Origin: Anaspis maculata
Taxonomy: Eukaryota; Arthropoda; Insecta; Coleoptera; Scraptiidae
NCBI GenBank assembly: GCA_949128115.1
Contig: OX421966.1
Coordinates: forward strand, 63,237,416-63,301,415
DNA: 64,000 nt
Direction of reading: 5' to 3'
This document shows, piece after piece, positions 1 through 12,419 of the stretch. A program made the translations under genes and the position numbers. Each line of letters begins with the position of its first letter. Position 1 is the stretch's first letter. A model generated the notes under the pieces. That model ran no database searches and had not been told where the DNA came from. It saw only the letters and a program-made list of their open reading frames with translations.

Positions 1-940
1 ATCACAGGCAGCCTTGCTTTTCACACATCATCGGCAGTAATCAACACCGCATTAGCCTCAAAGTATAGTTATATTGAAATGATACGTACCTATAATAACT
101 AAGCTAAACCTAATTATAAATGATAATTAAGTTCATATCCACAGATAATTTTTTGCAAGAAAGTGGAAATATAGGTGAGAAATAAAAAGTCGATACTACG
201 AGGGCTGTTTCCGTTATGCCTTTTATTTGAAAACTTTCAAAACATCAAGGGGGTGAGGGGCTTCTCTCTCTCTCTCGCTCTTTCTCTTTCCCTCCGTGAT
301 GGCTCCGAAGCTTCATAAGCCCAGAATTCCAATCGCCTCCGACATGGAATTTATATTGCGTTCGATTTACTCCCATTAAGTGCGCGATCCGAAATTCCTC
401 TGTATTATGGATTATAGATATAGAAGTGCGGAGACGCCGGGATGCCCCCTGGCGGTGTTCGGAAATTAATTTATTAGTGAATATTTTTTGGAGGCGGCGG
501 CGGAAAAGTCCTGATGGCGGCCCAGTAGCCAGAGCAGTTCATTTCCATGCTCGCCGATAACACAGTCGCTCGCGAGGTACCCGTCAGCTTTTTTTAATAA
601 AAGTTGCAAAACTAAAAGTCATAAAGATGCAAAGAGGACGAGGGAGGGATTAAAATAAAATCTCGCGTTTTGGTGTGTCCTTGGTAGAGGGTATGTGTTT
701 TCATTGATTTTCTTTGGATTTGAAATTTTGGATGTTTTGGTGGCGATAAAGTTAGTGTTGAATTGCCTGTAAATATAATGTAACTGTACCTAAAATAGTA
801 ACGAAACAATGTGAACAGAGCTTGAGGCATCACCTGTTGCTCCCAACTTCGGTTCTCATTCTGGAAAGTGCCGATATGCATCTGGCTCTCGATCTGGCTG
901 TTCAGATACCCCGCCACCATTAGCAGTGCCAACTTCTTGT
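1..940. other. No gene recognised; likely intron or upstream flank
   Basis: AT-rich sequence with a short TC-rich tract near 260-290. No supported exon. A minus-strand frame around 830-960 (KKLALLMVAGYLNSQIESQ) looks codon-like but I recognise no family. Confidence 0.4.
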
Positions 941-3350
941 AAAGGACCCCGCACGTCTGTGCCCGCACGTTTTATATGAAAAAGTGGTTTCGGTGAATTT
1001 GGCTAAATTTTTCATATGTTGTAGATCTTGATTCAAGAAATATATTCCTGAAAAATTGGACCCCTCCTATGAACAGTTTTTCCCCTACACCCCTAATAAG
1101 GCCAAAATTAGGAATAGTCTCAAATTTTTTGAAATTCATGAAACTGGTCCAAATCAAACTCGTGATCATGGGAAAAATAATTTAAAAAATCCAAGTTATG
1201 AATTGGGGTAGTTATCAAGGGGGTTGGGGGTCGAAATTGAGAAAATAAATTGAAATTCCGAATTTTTTATTCTTATAAAATCTGAACAGAATAATAATGG
1301 GGAAATAATTTTGGAAAACCTAAATCAATTAATTGGGTGTTATTCTAAAGAGGGCTGGGGGTCAAAATCAAGGGAACGGAGTAACATTCCGAAACTTGCG
1401 ATTCCCATTATTGAGAAAATAATTCAAAAAAATCAAAACCAATGAGTTCTGGTGTCATTGAGGAAGTAGAGGGTCGAAATCAGGACAACAATGAAATTCT
1501 GGACCTTACAGTTCATCTAAAAATTGATCTGGGTGAATGACAAAATGATAATAAATCCAATCTGCATAAGGATTGAGTTCTTCATTTCTCGACCATCCCT
1601 TTTCCCACCTACCATAATATCTGCCTACAACCATGTCCTAGTCCAAATAAGAATTTGTCTCAAGCATTTCAAAATTCATGAAACTGGCTCACAATAAATT
1701 GAAGAATAAAAAATATAAGTTGTGAATTGGAGTGATTATCGAGGGGGCGGAGGTCGAAATCGAGTGAAGGAATTGGCATTCCAGGAATAAGGTAATGGAG
1801 AAATAATTTAAAAAAATCTGAATCAATAAATTGAGATGGTTACCTACCGAGGGGACAGTGATCAAAATCTAGAAAAAGGAAGAAATTCCGAAACTTTAAA
1901 TTCATAATGTAGGGGTAGGGTCCTTCAGTGAGAGTGATAGAACTTCAAATTGAAATTAAACAAACTAACAAAGAACAGTTTTTGACATTATGTGTGGAAA
2001 ATAACATCTAGTAAATGGCCTCCTCGACTTTGTCTAACGGCGGGCAGACGGGAAGTCCAATTTGTAATGACTTATTTCTGGCAGATATTGGGCTCTATTT
2101 CAGTAATAACATGCACAATATTGTCCCTCAGGGCTTCAATGGTTCTGGGCTTGTTCTTGTATACCAGGGACTTCACATAACCCCACAGAAAAAAGTCCAG
2201 GGATGTAATATCGCAAGATCTCGCTGGCCAATTGAAATCGCCATTCCGCGAAATTGTTCTTCCTTGGAAGTTTCCGGCCAACAAGTCCCAAGGTTTCTCC
2301 TGCTGTGTGGCACGTAGCCCCGTCTTGTTGAAAGAAGATGATTTTGTAAGATATACTGAGTATTTATGTCAAAACATGACAGTAAAATCTTATCAAAGTT
2401 CTATCACTCTTATTGAAAGACCCTTTAGAACTGAAAATTCAGATTTGAAAAATTGAGCCTTACTTCCAATATCGATCTATTTTTGGAATCTCATTGAATC
2501 AACCAATGACCAAAAGCAGGATTTATGTTTATCTAAAAAAAGATGGTCCAGTCAATTTTTTTTTGACACAAGCTATATGATGGACAGCACACAGAACCGT
2601 GGAGAGCTTCTCGAGAACTGTAATTAATAATGCTGTTGCAAGTAGTCTCGATTCCACCCCCCTCCCCTCATTGTGGTTGTGGGTAGGTATCATAATGGTT
2701 GTACCCAGAGCTTGGTACCCAGATACCTGGGTAAGGGGTGAGGATGATCGAGAAACGATGAACTCAGTCCTTATTCACATTGGTTGTATTATCATTTTGT
2801 CTCAATTTCGACCCTCTACCCCCTTAATAACACCCGAATTCATTGGTTTAGATTTTTTTGAGCAATTTCCCCATTGCTCGTAAAATCATATATTATGGGA
2901 ACCGCAAATTCCAAAATTTCACTGCGTTTTCTTGATTTCGACCCCCAGCCCCATTTAGAATAGCCTCCAATTGATTGATTTAGATTTTCCAAAATTATTT
3001 CTTGATTATTATCCTGTTCAGATTTTATAAGAATAAAAAAATTCGGAATTTTAATTTATTTTCTCAATTTCGATCCCCAACCCCTTTGATAACTACCCCA
3101 ATTCACAACTTGGATTTTTTTAATTATTTTTCCCAAGATCACGAGTTCGATTTGAACCAGTTTCATGAATTTCAAAAATTTTGAGACTATTCCTAATTTT
3201 GGCCTTATTAGGGGTGTAGGGGAAAAACTGTTCATAGGAGGGGTCCAATTTTTCAGGAATATATTTCTTGAATCAAGATCTACACCATATAAAAAATTTA
3301 GCCAAATTTACCGAAACCACTTTTCCATAGAAAACGTGCGGGGTCCTTTG
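941..3350. mobile_element. Large palindromic element with mariner-like core
   Basis: The ends (AAAGGACCCCGCACG at 942-956 and its complement at 3336-3349) and several hundred bases inside them are inverted copies: 960-1640 pairs with about 2680-3340, including a GGTCCCTC-like block and (AATTGGGGTAGTTAT) repeats. Between the arms lies a degenerate mariner-like transposase end (1988-2330). No TA or other flanking duplication is clear. The arms also contain an internal imperfect tandem unit (a T/A-rich block ending in GGGGGT-CGAAAT, seen three to four times). Confidence 0.7.
1988..2330 (-). pseudogene. Mariner/Tc1-like transposase C-terminal remnant
   Basis: The minus strand reads GDFNWPARSCDITSLDFFLW, matching the block around the third catalytic Asp of IS630/Tc1/mariner enzymes (usual form W-P-x-R-S-P-D-L-x-P-x-D-x-F-x-W). 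It continues with KPRTIEALRDNI and, after one in-frame stop near 2072, ends with SRGGHLLDVIFHT and TAA, a common C terminus in insect mariner-like proteins. Only about 110 residues remain of roughly 350, so it is inactive. It sits in the loop of the surrounding palindrome, which it may once have mobilised. Confidence 0.75.
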
Positions 3351-3369
3351 TCATTTGATTTTCAGGCTA

Positions 3370-4417
3370 AACTGCGCAACAAATATGTTGTCGCAAGGGA
3401 AAAATTGGTCCGACTTTGGACCACAATAACTTTTGAATAACGCAAGCCATTTCGATTCTGTTTTGACGGTTAGCGAGCTCAGTTTTTCCGTTATTCATCT
3501 TTAGGAGGTGAAGATCAGGAAGCTCCATGTAAAATATCTACAGGGTGAAATGTAAAACAGTACAAAATTTCATCAAATTCAACGGACCCCCATTTTCAGA
3601 ATAATTTTTTTTCTCAAATGTAAATGAAAGGATCATAAAGCGTGATGTTTTGTCTTGCGCCCAGTTTTGAAATTTTTGGAATCGGAACACTGGTTCTGAC
3701 TTTATGATTTTTTTTCTCTTGGAGGATGCTGATTTATCCTATCGCTACAAGGAAGACTATGTTAGCCTAAGGAGCCTGTCATCATCAAAAACTAAAATTG
3801 ACCATCAGCATCAAGTTCAAGAGGTCAAAATCACAAAGAAAGCTTGTTTCAATTAAGGAAACCTGATCAAATTCAATTTCTAGGGAAAACACCTGTGTCG
3901 CCCATTTTGAATGGGCCCCCTTTTTGAAGCCTTGATCAAGGTATTCCAGATGGTCTGCGACTCAAGTTGCTGAGAACCGTTCAAGAAACAATATTCGTGA
4001 ATTGCAACCTCCTATCGTCAGAGTAACATAGTCTTCTTTGTAGGGATAGGATCAATCAGCATCCTCCAAGAGAAAAAAATCATAAAGTCAGAACTAGACT
4101 TTTGATTTTAAAAATTTCAAAACTGGGCGCAAGCTTAAATATAACGCTTTATAATTCTTTCATTTGCGTTTGAGAAAAACAATTATTTTGGAAATGGGGG
4201 TCCGTTGAATTTGCTAAAATTTTGTACTGTTTTACATTTCACCCTGTAGATATTTTACATGGAGCTTCCTGACCTTCACCTCCTAAAGGTGAATACTGGA
4301 AAGACTGAGTTCGCTAACCTTCAAAACAGAACCAAAATGGTTTGTGTCATTCAAAAGTTATTGTGGTTCAAACTCGGACCAATTTTTCCCTCGCGACAAC
4401 ATATTTGTTGCGCAGTT
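3370..4417. mobile_element. Foldback element 1, TA-flanked, 1.05 kb
   Basis: Terminal inverted repeats start AACTGCGCAACAAATATG; TA at 3368-3369 and 4418-4419. The arms extend about 420 bp (3370-3790 and 3990-4417) with matching blocks such as CAGGGTGAAATGTAAAACAG. The loop is about 200 bp. There is no coding capacity. TA flanks point to Tc1/mariner-type mobilisation in trans. Confidence 0.82.
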
Positions 4418-4424
4418 TATATTC

Positions 4425-4775
4425 GCATTTGGAAGAGCTTGTGGTAGCTAGCGCATTCGATTGCCACATCAGAGGTCGTGGATTCGAGTCCCACTGTGGG
4501 CGCTCGGATTTTCTCCTCAAAACAAGCTCTTTGATTTAGTTGGAATGCTTGCTAAATGCGAAACGTGCCGTGTGTCGCATAGCACGTCAAATACAAACGA
4601 TGGTGCCGACCCCATGCGGTGTTGGTGGTCGGTTAAAATCCCTACCCTGTGTTGGAACACACAGGGGTTTGGCAAAATTTCCAGTATAGTGAAGGAAAGC
4701 ATTCACCGGCGTCGGTGTTAAGCCTTGTTGCGGAAATAAGCCGACGTTAAATGAACGAATAAAAAAATGCATTTG
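4425..4775 (+). mobile_element. tRNA-derived SINE
   Basis: A tRNA-like head at about 4432-4502 has an A box (TGGTAGCTAGCGC) and a B box (GGATTCGAGTCCC) about 40 bp apart, the internal RNA polymerase III promoter. A 250-bp tRNA-unrelated body follows, ending in GTTAAATGAACGAATAAAAA, a typical SINE tail. The head cannot fold as a functional tRNA without changes, so I call it a SINE, not a tRNA gene. Confidence 0.75.
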
Positions 4776-4831
4776 CTCTTACAACAAAATGTTTAATGTT
4801 TGATGGGTATGTCCGGTGCCGAAACAGCTTA

Positions 4832-6704
4832 GTCAGGGGGCATAGGGTCAAAAAAGGCTTGGCCGTGTGCAGCTTCGTGAAGATATATAGGGATATGTCC
4901 TAATCGATTCCTGGGCGATCAAGGACCATGAAAAATTATGGTGGAATATTGACATCTGCTGCAGGCAAATATGGTGGAGGCGCCAAAATGGGCTTCATCT
5001 GATGAAAAGAAACTGGCTGTAGCTCGTTTGTTTTTCAACGGATTTCAACATCTGGAACATCATTTTGTAGACAAAAAAATTCTCTTCTTATTTCATGCCT
5101 AAGTTCACAAACACCATTCCGGGAAACTGTCAAAATTGTCTTCATAAGATATGCTAAATTCCGGCCTTTTTTCAAGGTTATCTGATATTCTTGAAACTTG
5201 ACAGTATTATAGATCTTGAGGTGCCCTTTCCGAATTTCCACTTTTCCACTTCGTATATTTGCCGTCTTGGCCGCCATATTGGAAAGATGGCGCCCAAAAA
5301 ACAGTTTTTTGTCAATATCTTCATTTCAGTCAACGTGAGGTGGAAGCGTTTGTATGCGAATGGAAGCTTATTCAATTCTCTACAATTTGACACCTTACTC
5401 GTGTACGTGCTATTTCCGGTTCTTGGGTTATAGCTTCCAGAGCTCCCTGAAGCATCAACTTTTGTCATCCAATCAGCATGTCAAGTTGAGCTTAGCTCCA
5501 CGTGGCAGTCAAATTAACCATGAATAATGATAAATTGTCAACCACAGACCATTAATATCCAGAAAATCAATCATGGTAACGGTTGCTATGCAACTACAGG
5601 GTGAACTCTAAGGGGAAATTAACTTTGAGAAGGTATAGCTTGAGGACCGTAAGTCGCACATGAGTGATTCAGACGTCAAATTATAGAGAATTGAATAGAC
5701 CTTCACTTTTGATATAAACTCTAAAGTTTTATGACGAATTTAAAGAAAAAATCGGAAATATGTTTTTTTGGGCGCCATTTTTTTAAAATTATGACCAGAA
5801 CAGCAAAGATACAAAGTGGAAAAGTAGATATTCTGAGTGATGACCCCACATTTTATCATAATAATGAGTTTCGAATGTATCTGATATCCTTCAAATGCTA
5901 TTTTACCTTTATTTCTTTCTAAAGTCAGTTTGCTTTCACAGCTTACCCTGTAATTACACAAATAACATCACCATGATCGATTTTCTAAATTCTCATCATC
6001 TATGGTTAATGGCCAAGAGCTATTGATGGGTTATTTGCCTACTACATGACGGTGGTACCAATTTAACATGCTGATTGAATGCCGAAAGTTGATGCTTCCG
6101 GAAGTTCTGAAAGCTCTAACTCAAGAACCGTAAATCGCACAATAATGGCTGATATGTCAAATTGTAGAGATTGGAATGGGCTTTCCTCCGCATACACACA
6201 TTTCAATCTTGAGTCAGTTAAATTCAAGATATTGACAAAAAACTGTTTTTTGGGCGCCATCTTTTCAATATGGCGGCCAAAACGGCAAAGATACGAAGTA
6301 GAAAAGTAGAAATTCAGAAAGAGCACTTCAAGATCTATGATACTGCCAGGTTTCAAAAATATCGGATAACCTTCAAAAAAGGGCGGAATTTAGCATGTCT
6401 TATAAATACAGATTTGACAGTTTCACGAAATGACGTTTGTGAATTTAGGTATGAAATAAGAAGAGAACTTTTTTGTCTACAAAATGACGTTCCAGATGTT
6501 AAAATCCGTTCAGAAACAAACGAGCTACAGCCAGTTTCTTAATACCAGATGAAGCCCATTTTGGCGCCTCCACCATATTTGCCTGCAGTCGATTCGAATA
6601 TTCCACCATCATTTTTCATGATCCCTGATCCCCCAGGAATCGACTAAGACATAGCTCTATATATCTTCACGAAGCTGCACACGGCACGACCTATGCCCCC
6701 ATAC
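4832..6704. mobile_element. Foldback element 2, TA-flanked, 1.87 kb
   Basis: Ends GTCAGGGGGCATAGG / CCTATGCCCCCATAC with TA at 4830-4831 and 6705-6706. Arms of at least 640 bp (4832-5480 and 6060-6704) are about 85 to 90 percent alike by eye and carry the same antisense reading frames; pairing continues inward to a small loop near 5730-5860. The arm block with CATCTTTCCAATATGGCGG is itself partly repeated near the loop. No transposase. Confidence 0.82.
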
Positions 6705-6706
6705 TA

Positions 6707-7019
6707 GCTATTTTTCATCAAGTTAAGTAAGTCCGCGACCAGGTATAAAATTTTTGCTGCAAAATCACTTTCTTCATTTGAATAGCAAAAAGCCTGGAGA
6801 TCAAATAACAAATTTAGGTACGTGAGGTTGGTAACAGTATAGTGGGTGTTGTCACAGTCATTTTCGCTTCCATGCTTTTTATCTAGTTTTCTCGTCCCGC
6901 AATCTTCTTTTCCTGATTTCTGCCATCATCTACTTCATCAAAATCTCATCTACATTTATTTGCCGAAAAAAATTGAAATTCACGTTTACCTACCTATTTC
7001 AAATGTATTTTTGTTTCAG
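6707..7019. other. Intron sequence before exon A
   Basis: AT-rich; ends in a polypyrimidine tract and TTTGTTTCAG, the acceptor of the exon at 7020. No other feature seen. Confidence 0.6.
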
Positions 7020-7172
7020 CTGTGACGGATGACTCGACCAATAAAGACATGCCCTCGGTAGTCGGAGACGTCTGGGTCCTCGTGATAAAGAACACCAAAC
7101 CGGCCGATTCGGGAATTTACATATGCGAAGTCAACAGCAACCCCATCGTGCGGAGCTTCCACAAACTAAGCG
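7020..7172 (+). CDS. Exon A: C-terminal half of an Ig domain
   Basis: Enters with two bases completing a codon and ends phase 1 at G|GTAAGC after a TTTGTTTCAG acceptor. The 50 codons hold the F-strand signature DSGIYICEVNS, typical of I-set or V-set Ig domains (D-x-G-x-Y-x-C), preceded by the E-strand stretch VWVLVIKN. The first Ig cysteine and tryptophan must be in an upstream exon that was not found in 1-7019. Codon use is GC-rich against an AT-rich flank. This is the first exon of the gene visible in the window. Confidence 0.85.
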
Positions 7173-8880
7173 GTAAGCTTTAATCCGTTCCATTTCTCTT
7201 TACTAGCTGCGCCCTACTCTGAAAACGAGTGTTCTAAAACTGATAGTTTGCAATTTTATCGCACCTCTTCCTCTCTCGCCTCACTCGAATAGATTTTCTC
7301 TACAGCTTGAGTAGGAACTTTTTTTGTTTTTATTATTCGCTTTGTTTTGTTTCATTTGTCCATTTTTGTTCCCTCCGGAGTCTCTGGATTCGCTGATTAT
7401 TTATGGCGCGGTTTGCATACAAATTGCAAGTTTTTTTCAACGGTTTTCCAGCATGTGTGCGAGAGAGTAGTACGAGAGAAAAAGGGGAATAAGGTCGGGT
7501 AGGTAGGTGTATAAATTGTGGAGACGTGTCGGAACTAATAACGAACGCATCTAGCAGGCTGCGGCATGGCGCTCGCTTTTATAACAATTAAACGCAATGT
7601 TGTGCTTGATTGGAGGAAAAAATCGAATAAAGTCGGGTGCGTCTTTGTGGAATAATAGTTTTTGCATGCTCCGTTGATTGGGTTGGGCTGCGAATTTAGA
7701 GTCGTTTTATTGCTTCTATTCAAAAAATTGCAATGAGTTTCAAAGTACATCTCTCGTTTATCATCATTCTGAAACTGAAATCCTTCGCTGAAGTAAGCTC
7801 AGTGTAATAATCAAATCATCATAATAGGTAATGTATCCATAATCCGATGAAATGTACAATGTATGTACATACCAGTCCGGATATTATAGCAAAAATAGCG
7901 AACAAAAATGAAACCCAGCTAAGTTTTGGTATATAAACTCAGTTAAGCATGTAGTTTAACATACTAAAAGTCTCCAAGGATCCAGTGTGAGCTTTAGCCA
8001 TTGTGGCCTCGAAACAAGCTTGAGGATCAGTTTTTCGCGTATATCTCGTGAACAATTGCACTTGGGAAAAAAGTAGGTACCTAAAGAGAAATTGTTGAAA
8101 ATTGTGTTGTCTTCAGAGGGATCCTTACAAATTTAATCGCCAGTCAAAACACAAGGAAAGTAAGGTAGTCCAGACGCTCGATGCTGAAGACTGTATGGGC
8201 CTTGAGTTTCATGATGGTGGGATACCACTTGGTAGAGGTGTTGCTTGATCCATTCTCTCTTGATTGAAACTTGAAGCCTTCGATACCAACTATGCCAGCG
8301 GCATAATACAGGGTAAAAGAAAAATAAGAAGTTGAAAAGTTGCTTTTGTCTCTCACAACTGAGCTTTGGGAGAAATCGCCCGGCGCAAATCTGTCAGTGG
8401 TGACACTTCAGGGATTCCAGCTGATTACTGTCCGATTGAAAGATGACAGCTGACAGCAGCTGACATGCGTGCGCTCAGGCCAACTTCCGTAAAGCTTGCA
8501 AAAAAAGCATCCTGAAAGGAAGAATTTGACAAGAAAAGACTTGAAATGGTGTCTAATAAAAACACGAAGGCAGAGAAAAAAATTACATGCCGATGGCAAA
8601 AACTCAGCTACGAAAGGCTTGCAGTCGAGGCGTGATTTACACGACACACGCATTGGAAATATGCAAAACCACTTGACTGGAAGACGTGCGCTTTTTGAGG
8701 TGGCGACTTTTTGAGCCTCGATCGAGGACGCGCTCCTCCGGTGACTTGCACGGTACTAAGCGGCGTTGCTTTCCACAGCTGCGAAGGCATGGATATGCGT
8801 GTTCCGACAGGAATAAGTAAAGTGATGATGTTGGTTATTTTCCTGAGCGGCTGGCGGCGATGCGGCGTCGAGCTTGGCGA
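7173..8880. other. Intron 1, 5' part: no gene recognised
   Basis: AT-rich intron sequence; short open frames on both strands lack any family motif or codon bias. Confidence 0.55.
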
Positions 8881-8904
8881 AGGCCTTTCCTCGGCTATGG
8901 CGAT

Positions 8905-8993
8905 GCTAGGTACGAAGAGTACGTGGTCAGGGTGACTATCGGGGTCCGGTACGAAGAGTACGTGGTCGAGGTGACTATCGGGGTTCGGTACGA
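8905..8993 (+). repeat. Tandem duplication, two copies of a 43-bp unit
   Basis: GGTACGAAGAGTACGTGGTC followed by a G-rich GTGACTATCGGGGT block occurs twice in a row, then a partial third start (GGTACGA). Local duplication inside intron 1. Confidence 0.75.
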
Positions 8994-9288
8994 CCCTCAG
9001 GAACGACCTGAGATAATCAATTACGTACAAGGCTCATTCCCCAAAAAAGGTGCTTGCTGCTAACCCGAGTCTGGGGGTGCCAGGGAGCAGCTTTGGTGAC
9101 GAGTTAGCCGGTCATGTTGTCGCTACACGTTCCGAAACCAAAATTCCAGAACCCGCATGTCACGGCAACGACACCGCGCATGTGCCAAGCAGGTGTTGCA
9201 CTGTGACGCCGCAAAAATCCCTGGTCTCACTGCGAGTGAGACAGGTCCGGGCTCGGCCGGAATCTCGAGGCGTAACAACATTAGCCAT

Positions 9289-10530
9289 TTAAACGATCAG
9301 CCGATGATCGCCGGCATTCTTCACTTCTCGTCTCTCCAAATAGACTCGGAGCTTCTCGACGCCGCAGACAACCGCTAGGGCCTCTGTCACGATTGTCGAG
9401 TAGTTTCTTTCAGCTGCCGTAAGAAAGCGGCTGTCATACTTGCCTGGTCGTTCGTCAGGGCCAGGCAAGAAACATGTCCCCAGTGCGTAAGCTTTCTCAT
9501 GGGTCCTTAGAATAAACGGAAGGTTTGGGTCCACTTGACGCAAAATAGGAGCCGTTACCAGGAGTTCTTTCAACTTATGAAAAGCTCAACGTACTTCGAC
9601 TTCACACCTTCATTTTGCTTGCTTCCGGGCAAGAGCAGTTAGAGACTCCACCACCTTGGCGAAGTCAGGGATGTGTCTTCTAAACGCGGAAATTACATGA
9701 CCAAGATAGTTTTGGAAAAGGAAGAACAGTTGAAAAAACATTTGGCTGAAGCTCGTTCAATCGGTCGAATATCCTCTATGCGAAAACAGTGACGTCACGG
9801 AGACCCAGTAGAAGGATCAATCAGCCGTTGAAAGGTGGCCGGTGCGTTCCGTAGACCGAAGGCCGTCTGCCGAAAACGGAAAAGTCCAAATGACTTGATG
9901 GAGCTGGTTATGTCTCTATCACATTCTGTGACGCTGACCTGATGGTAGCCACTGTAGCCAGCCTGTAAGTTCAGCGTGGACATGAAAGCAGCTTGTCCTG
10001 TAGAAGGTTCTTCACACGAGGTGGCGGTCACCGATCTAGAATTGTGAGGGCATTCAGTCGTCTGATTTTCTCTCACTTTTTTTGGAACAAGGACGACCGG
10101 GTACGCGTAGTCCGATGTTTCGCTTGCTGCGATTATGCTCTGACTTAACAACGAATCGATCTCCTCTCCGAGTAATTCCCTCTTCGGTGGTGACAGCCGA
10201 TAAGGTTGCAGGAAAACTGGAGAGTCGTCTAAAGGGTGTCGCTCAAGTTCTAGGTTGGAAGAAACCTCCAGATCTTTCCTGGAAAGGTTGCTAGAACGAT
10301 CACGTTCAGACTCTTGAAGCAAAGTGCCTTCATCAGGACGCAGCGTGCCGTCAATTGCAGCGATAGAGTCTGGTTGGCCGATCGGCTCCGGAATGAGCGG
10401 GTACTTTTCAGTACTGTCTGTGAAATTCTAACAAGCTTTAGAAATATCCAGTACAAGATCCGTTTTTCAAATAAAATCTATGCCAATAAGTGTTTTTGCA
10501 TTTTTGGCTTGATCTAAGATTGCTACAGAA
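9289..10530 (-). pseudogene. Ty3/gypsy-like pol remnant (PR-RT-RNase H), broken
   Basis: Reading on the minus strand from high to low coordinates: a leader piece (TLIGIDFI, about 10480-10510) typical of the insect gypsy PR-RT junction; the RT N-terminal part (9795-10322) with RLSPPKRELLGEEIDSLLSQ, YAYPVVLVPKK, STLNLQAGYSGYHQV and FGLRNAPATFQRLID; then, past a gap of about 220 bp where the catalytic YxDD region is lost, the RNase H start (9289-9573) with PFILRTHEKAYALGTCFLPG and YDSRFLTAAERNYSTIVTEA. Frameshifts, stops and the deletion make it nonfunctional. No LTR was recognised at either side. Confidence 0.85.
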
Positions 10531-10769
10531 TTGGTAGTGATCTTACTCTTCCCAACTACCTCAACAGAGACAAGGGATCTGCCGTTGCGTCCAGGCAGAT
10601 CAGCTGACATGAAATTTGTAGAGTCCGCCCTGACAGAAGGTTTCTCCTAACATTTACTGCATCGCGAGCGAGTATCAAACAATTCTTGGTATTATTTTGA
10701 CCGAATTGGCCAGTTTCATAACAAATAACTCGCACAGTAAACCACAAAATTTGAGGGGGTGTCACAATA

Positions 10770-11530
10770 TTAGCACTGCAAAATTGACAAATTTTATCAA
10801 AAACGCAATCTTTTGACGTTTGTTCATATTGAGGTTCTGTTTACGTTGCCGGTGGTCAGTCTTGAATTCCCCAAGAATGTCACCAGATTCTGGTAACAAA
10901 TCAGCCAATCAAAACACGTCGATAGGACCGGATTTGCAGCGTAGAAGAAGTGATGCACTGCAGCAGAGGTAATTTGCCAAAAATGTAGCGAGATCACAAA
11001 ACGGGCCGACGATGTCTTTCTTGCTTCCACGCCAACTTCGGAATTTCCGGATCTACCATCAATTGAATTGGCGATGGCAATGTGATGGCGTGACGGTGGC
11101 GGCGTTCACGGTCACTCGGTAGAAAGCAATGATGTGCACAATGCCGTAAATCTGCGATGGCGATTACGCAAGATAAGATCATCTTTCACGCCTTTGGTGC
11201 TTGAATCCAGAAAAAAAATCTCTTGGAATTGGAAACCTCTTGAAGTTTTGCCTTTTGATTATGTCATGAATGGCACTACTTATTTGGCTAGTGAACAGTA
11301 CTGAAGAAATAATATGTGGAGCACGTAATCTTTTGCAGACATGCAGACTGATAGCTGAAGAATTTGGCTAGTGACCAGAGTAACAAGATTCAAATCATTC
11401 GTATGTGATAGGTGTTAAAAGCTATTCACATTTGAAAAATGGCATCATTGTCGGGTGCCACGTTTTAATTGTTGAATAGTTTAGTGGTTTTAGAAATATT
11501 GCAACAAATCCATTTTATGTCTCTAAAAAC
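10770..11530. other. Intron 1, middle: unassigned
   Basis: Probably further decayed retroelement sequence upstream of the minus-strand gypsy pol, but no motif is secure. Confidence 0.3.
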
Positions 11531-11531
11531 T

Positions 11532-11645
11532 TACAAAATTGTACATTTTTTAAAGTATTTCAGGAATTCATGACTGTTTCCATTACAAAATTGTACATTT
11601 TTTTCAAGTACCTATTTCAGGAATTTGTGACTGTTTCCATTATTG
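11532..11645 (+). repeat. Tandem pair of about 60-bp units
   Basis: ACAAAATTGTACATTTTT, a TTTCAGGAATT block and TGACTGTTTCCATT occur twice in immediate succession. Confidence 0.7.
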
Positions 11646-11704
11646 ACGTAGATATTTCTATGTTTTCGATTTGTAATAGGGGTCATTTCCTAAACAGGAG
11701 CTTA

Positions 11705-11950
11705 TCTACGGAATGTTCCGGTATATTCTGGAATGTTCGGGAATAGTCTAGACTCGACGTCTGCTTTCGTTTTGTAATAAGGGTCATTTCGTGAACAGGA
11801 GCCTATGCATGGAATTTTTTGGCATATTCTCCTCGATATCCTTCAATGTTTGGGAATAGTCTGGATACGTCGATGTTCTCGATTTGCAATAAGGGGGAAT
11901 GTTCCGGTCCAGTATATTCCGGAATGCTCAAGAATAGTCTGAACATTCGT
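11705..11950. repeat. Diverged outlier of the TTCnnGAA satellite
   Basis: Blocks such as GGAATGTTCCGGTATATTC, GGAATAGTCTAGACTCGACG and TATTCCGGAATGCTCAAG resemble the satellite at 24.8-27.2 kb but are interspersed with a second repeated motif (GTAATAAGGGTCATTTC, twice). Confidence 0.5.
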
Positions 11951-11989
11951 TCACAACATTTTATAAGAAAATTTCGCAACTCTAATCTT

Positions 11990-12150
11990 TTCAATTCGTT
12001 AATTTCGTTGTTTATCCGGTTCCTTTGCTTCTCACGGTGCTCATCCTGATTCGTTGGGAACGTGAACGAGCTTCGCGCTCTTCGACTTTTCAATGTCTTG
12101 TTCTTTTTGTTTTCACCGTTTTCTCACAGAACTGGCAAAATCTCCTCCTC
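11990..12150 (-). pseudogene. Transposon-like leader ORF relic, copy 1
   Basis: Nucleotide-level homologue of 22560-22800 (shared TGCTTCTCACGGTGCTCAT and CTTCGCGCTCTTCGACTTT). The minus strand of both copies encodes a basic Arg/Glu-rich stretch (in copy 2, RLRSQRIRMSTVRSRETEEQ), a composition seen in N-terminal leaders of insect transposon proteins including Helitron-like ones. Family assignment is uncertain. A TATA box and TTCnnGAA array lie upstream of it on the minus strand. Confidence 0.4.
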
Positions 12151-12357
12151 TTTTACGTTCTGGCATCTTATAAAATATAAAATATGAATCAACTTTTCAT
12201 CAATGAAAAAATTGAAGCCGTTTTGTAATTCACATATACTTGCACAAAACTCCATTTTTCGCACTAAAAACGGTCTAAAGAATTTTTACTTTTTTCCGGT
12301 TTTTTCCTTGATTACTGATAAGAAACCGGCATTCGATCGAACCCACGACGGATCTTG

Positions 12358-12366
12358 CTTTATATA
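12358..12366 (-). promoter_or_regulatory. TATA box next to the heat-shock-element array
   Basis: Minus-strand TATATAAAG, about 65 bp downstream (minus sense) of the TTCnnGAA array at 12420-12645 and upstream of the leader ORF relic. The second copy reads TATATGAAG at 22858-22866. HSE cluster, TATA, ORF is the layout of insect heat-shock promoters; activity is inferred only. Confidence 0.5.
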
Positions 12367-12419
12367 CCCCTACCAGTGCCAGTGGGTAGCCCCATCCATA
12401 CCAAAAAGGTTTCGAATGG

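Noticed and set aside
612..968. Minus-strand frame with LALLMVAGYLNSQIESQ
   Set aside because: Looks codon-like for about 40 residues, but no family is recognised and it overlaps the edge of a palindromic element. It might be a decayed exon; not supportable.
4432..4502. Functional tRNA gene
   Set aside because: A and B boxes are present, but pairing of the stems is incomplete and a SINE body and tail follow directly.
8608..9030. 140-residue minus-strand frame
   Set aside because: Its apparent peptide repeats come from the 43-bp tandem duplication; no family motif.
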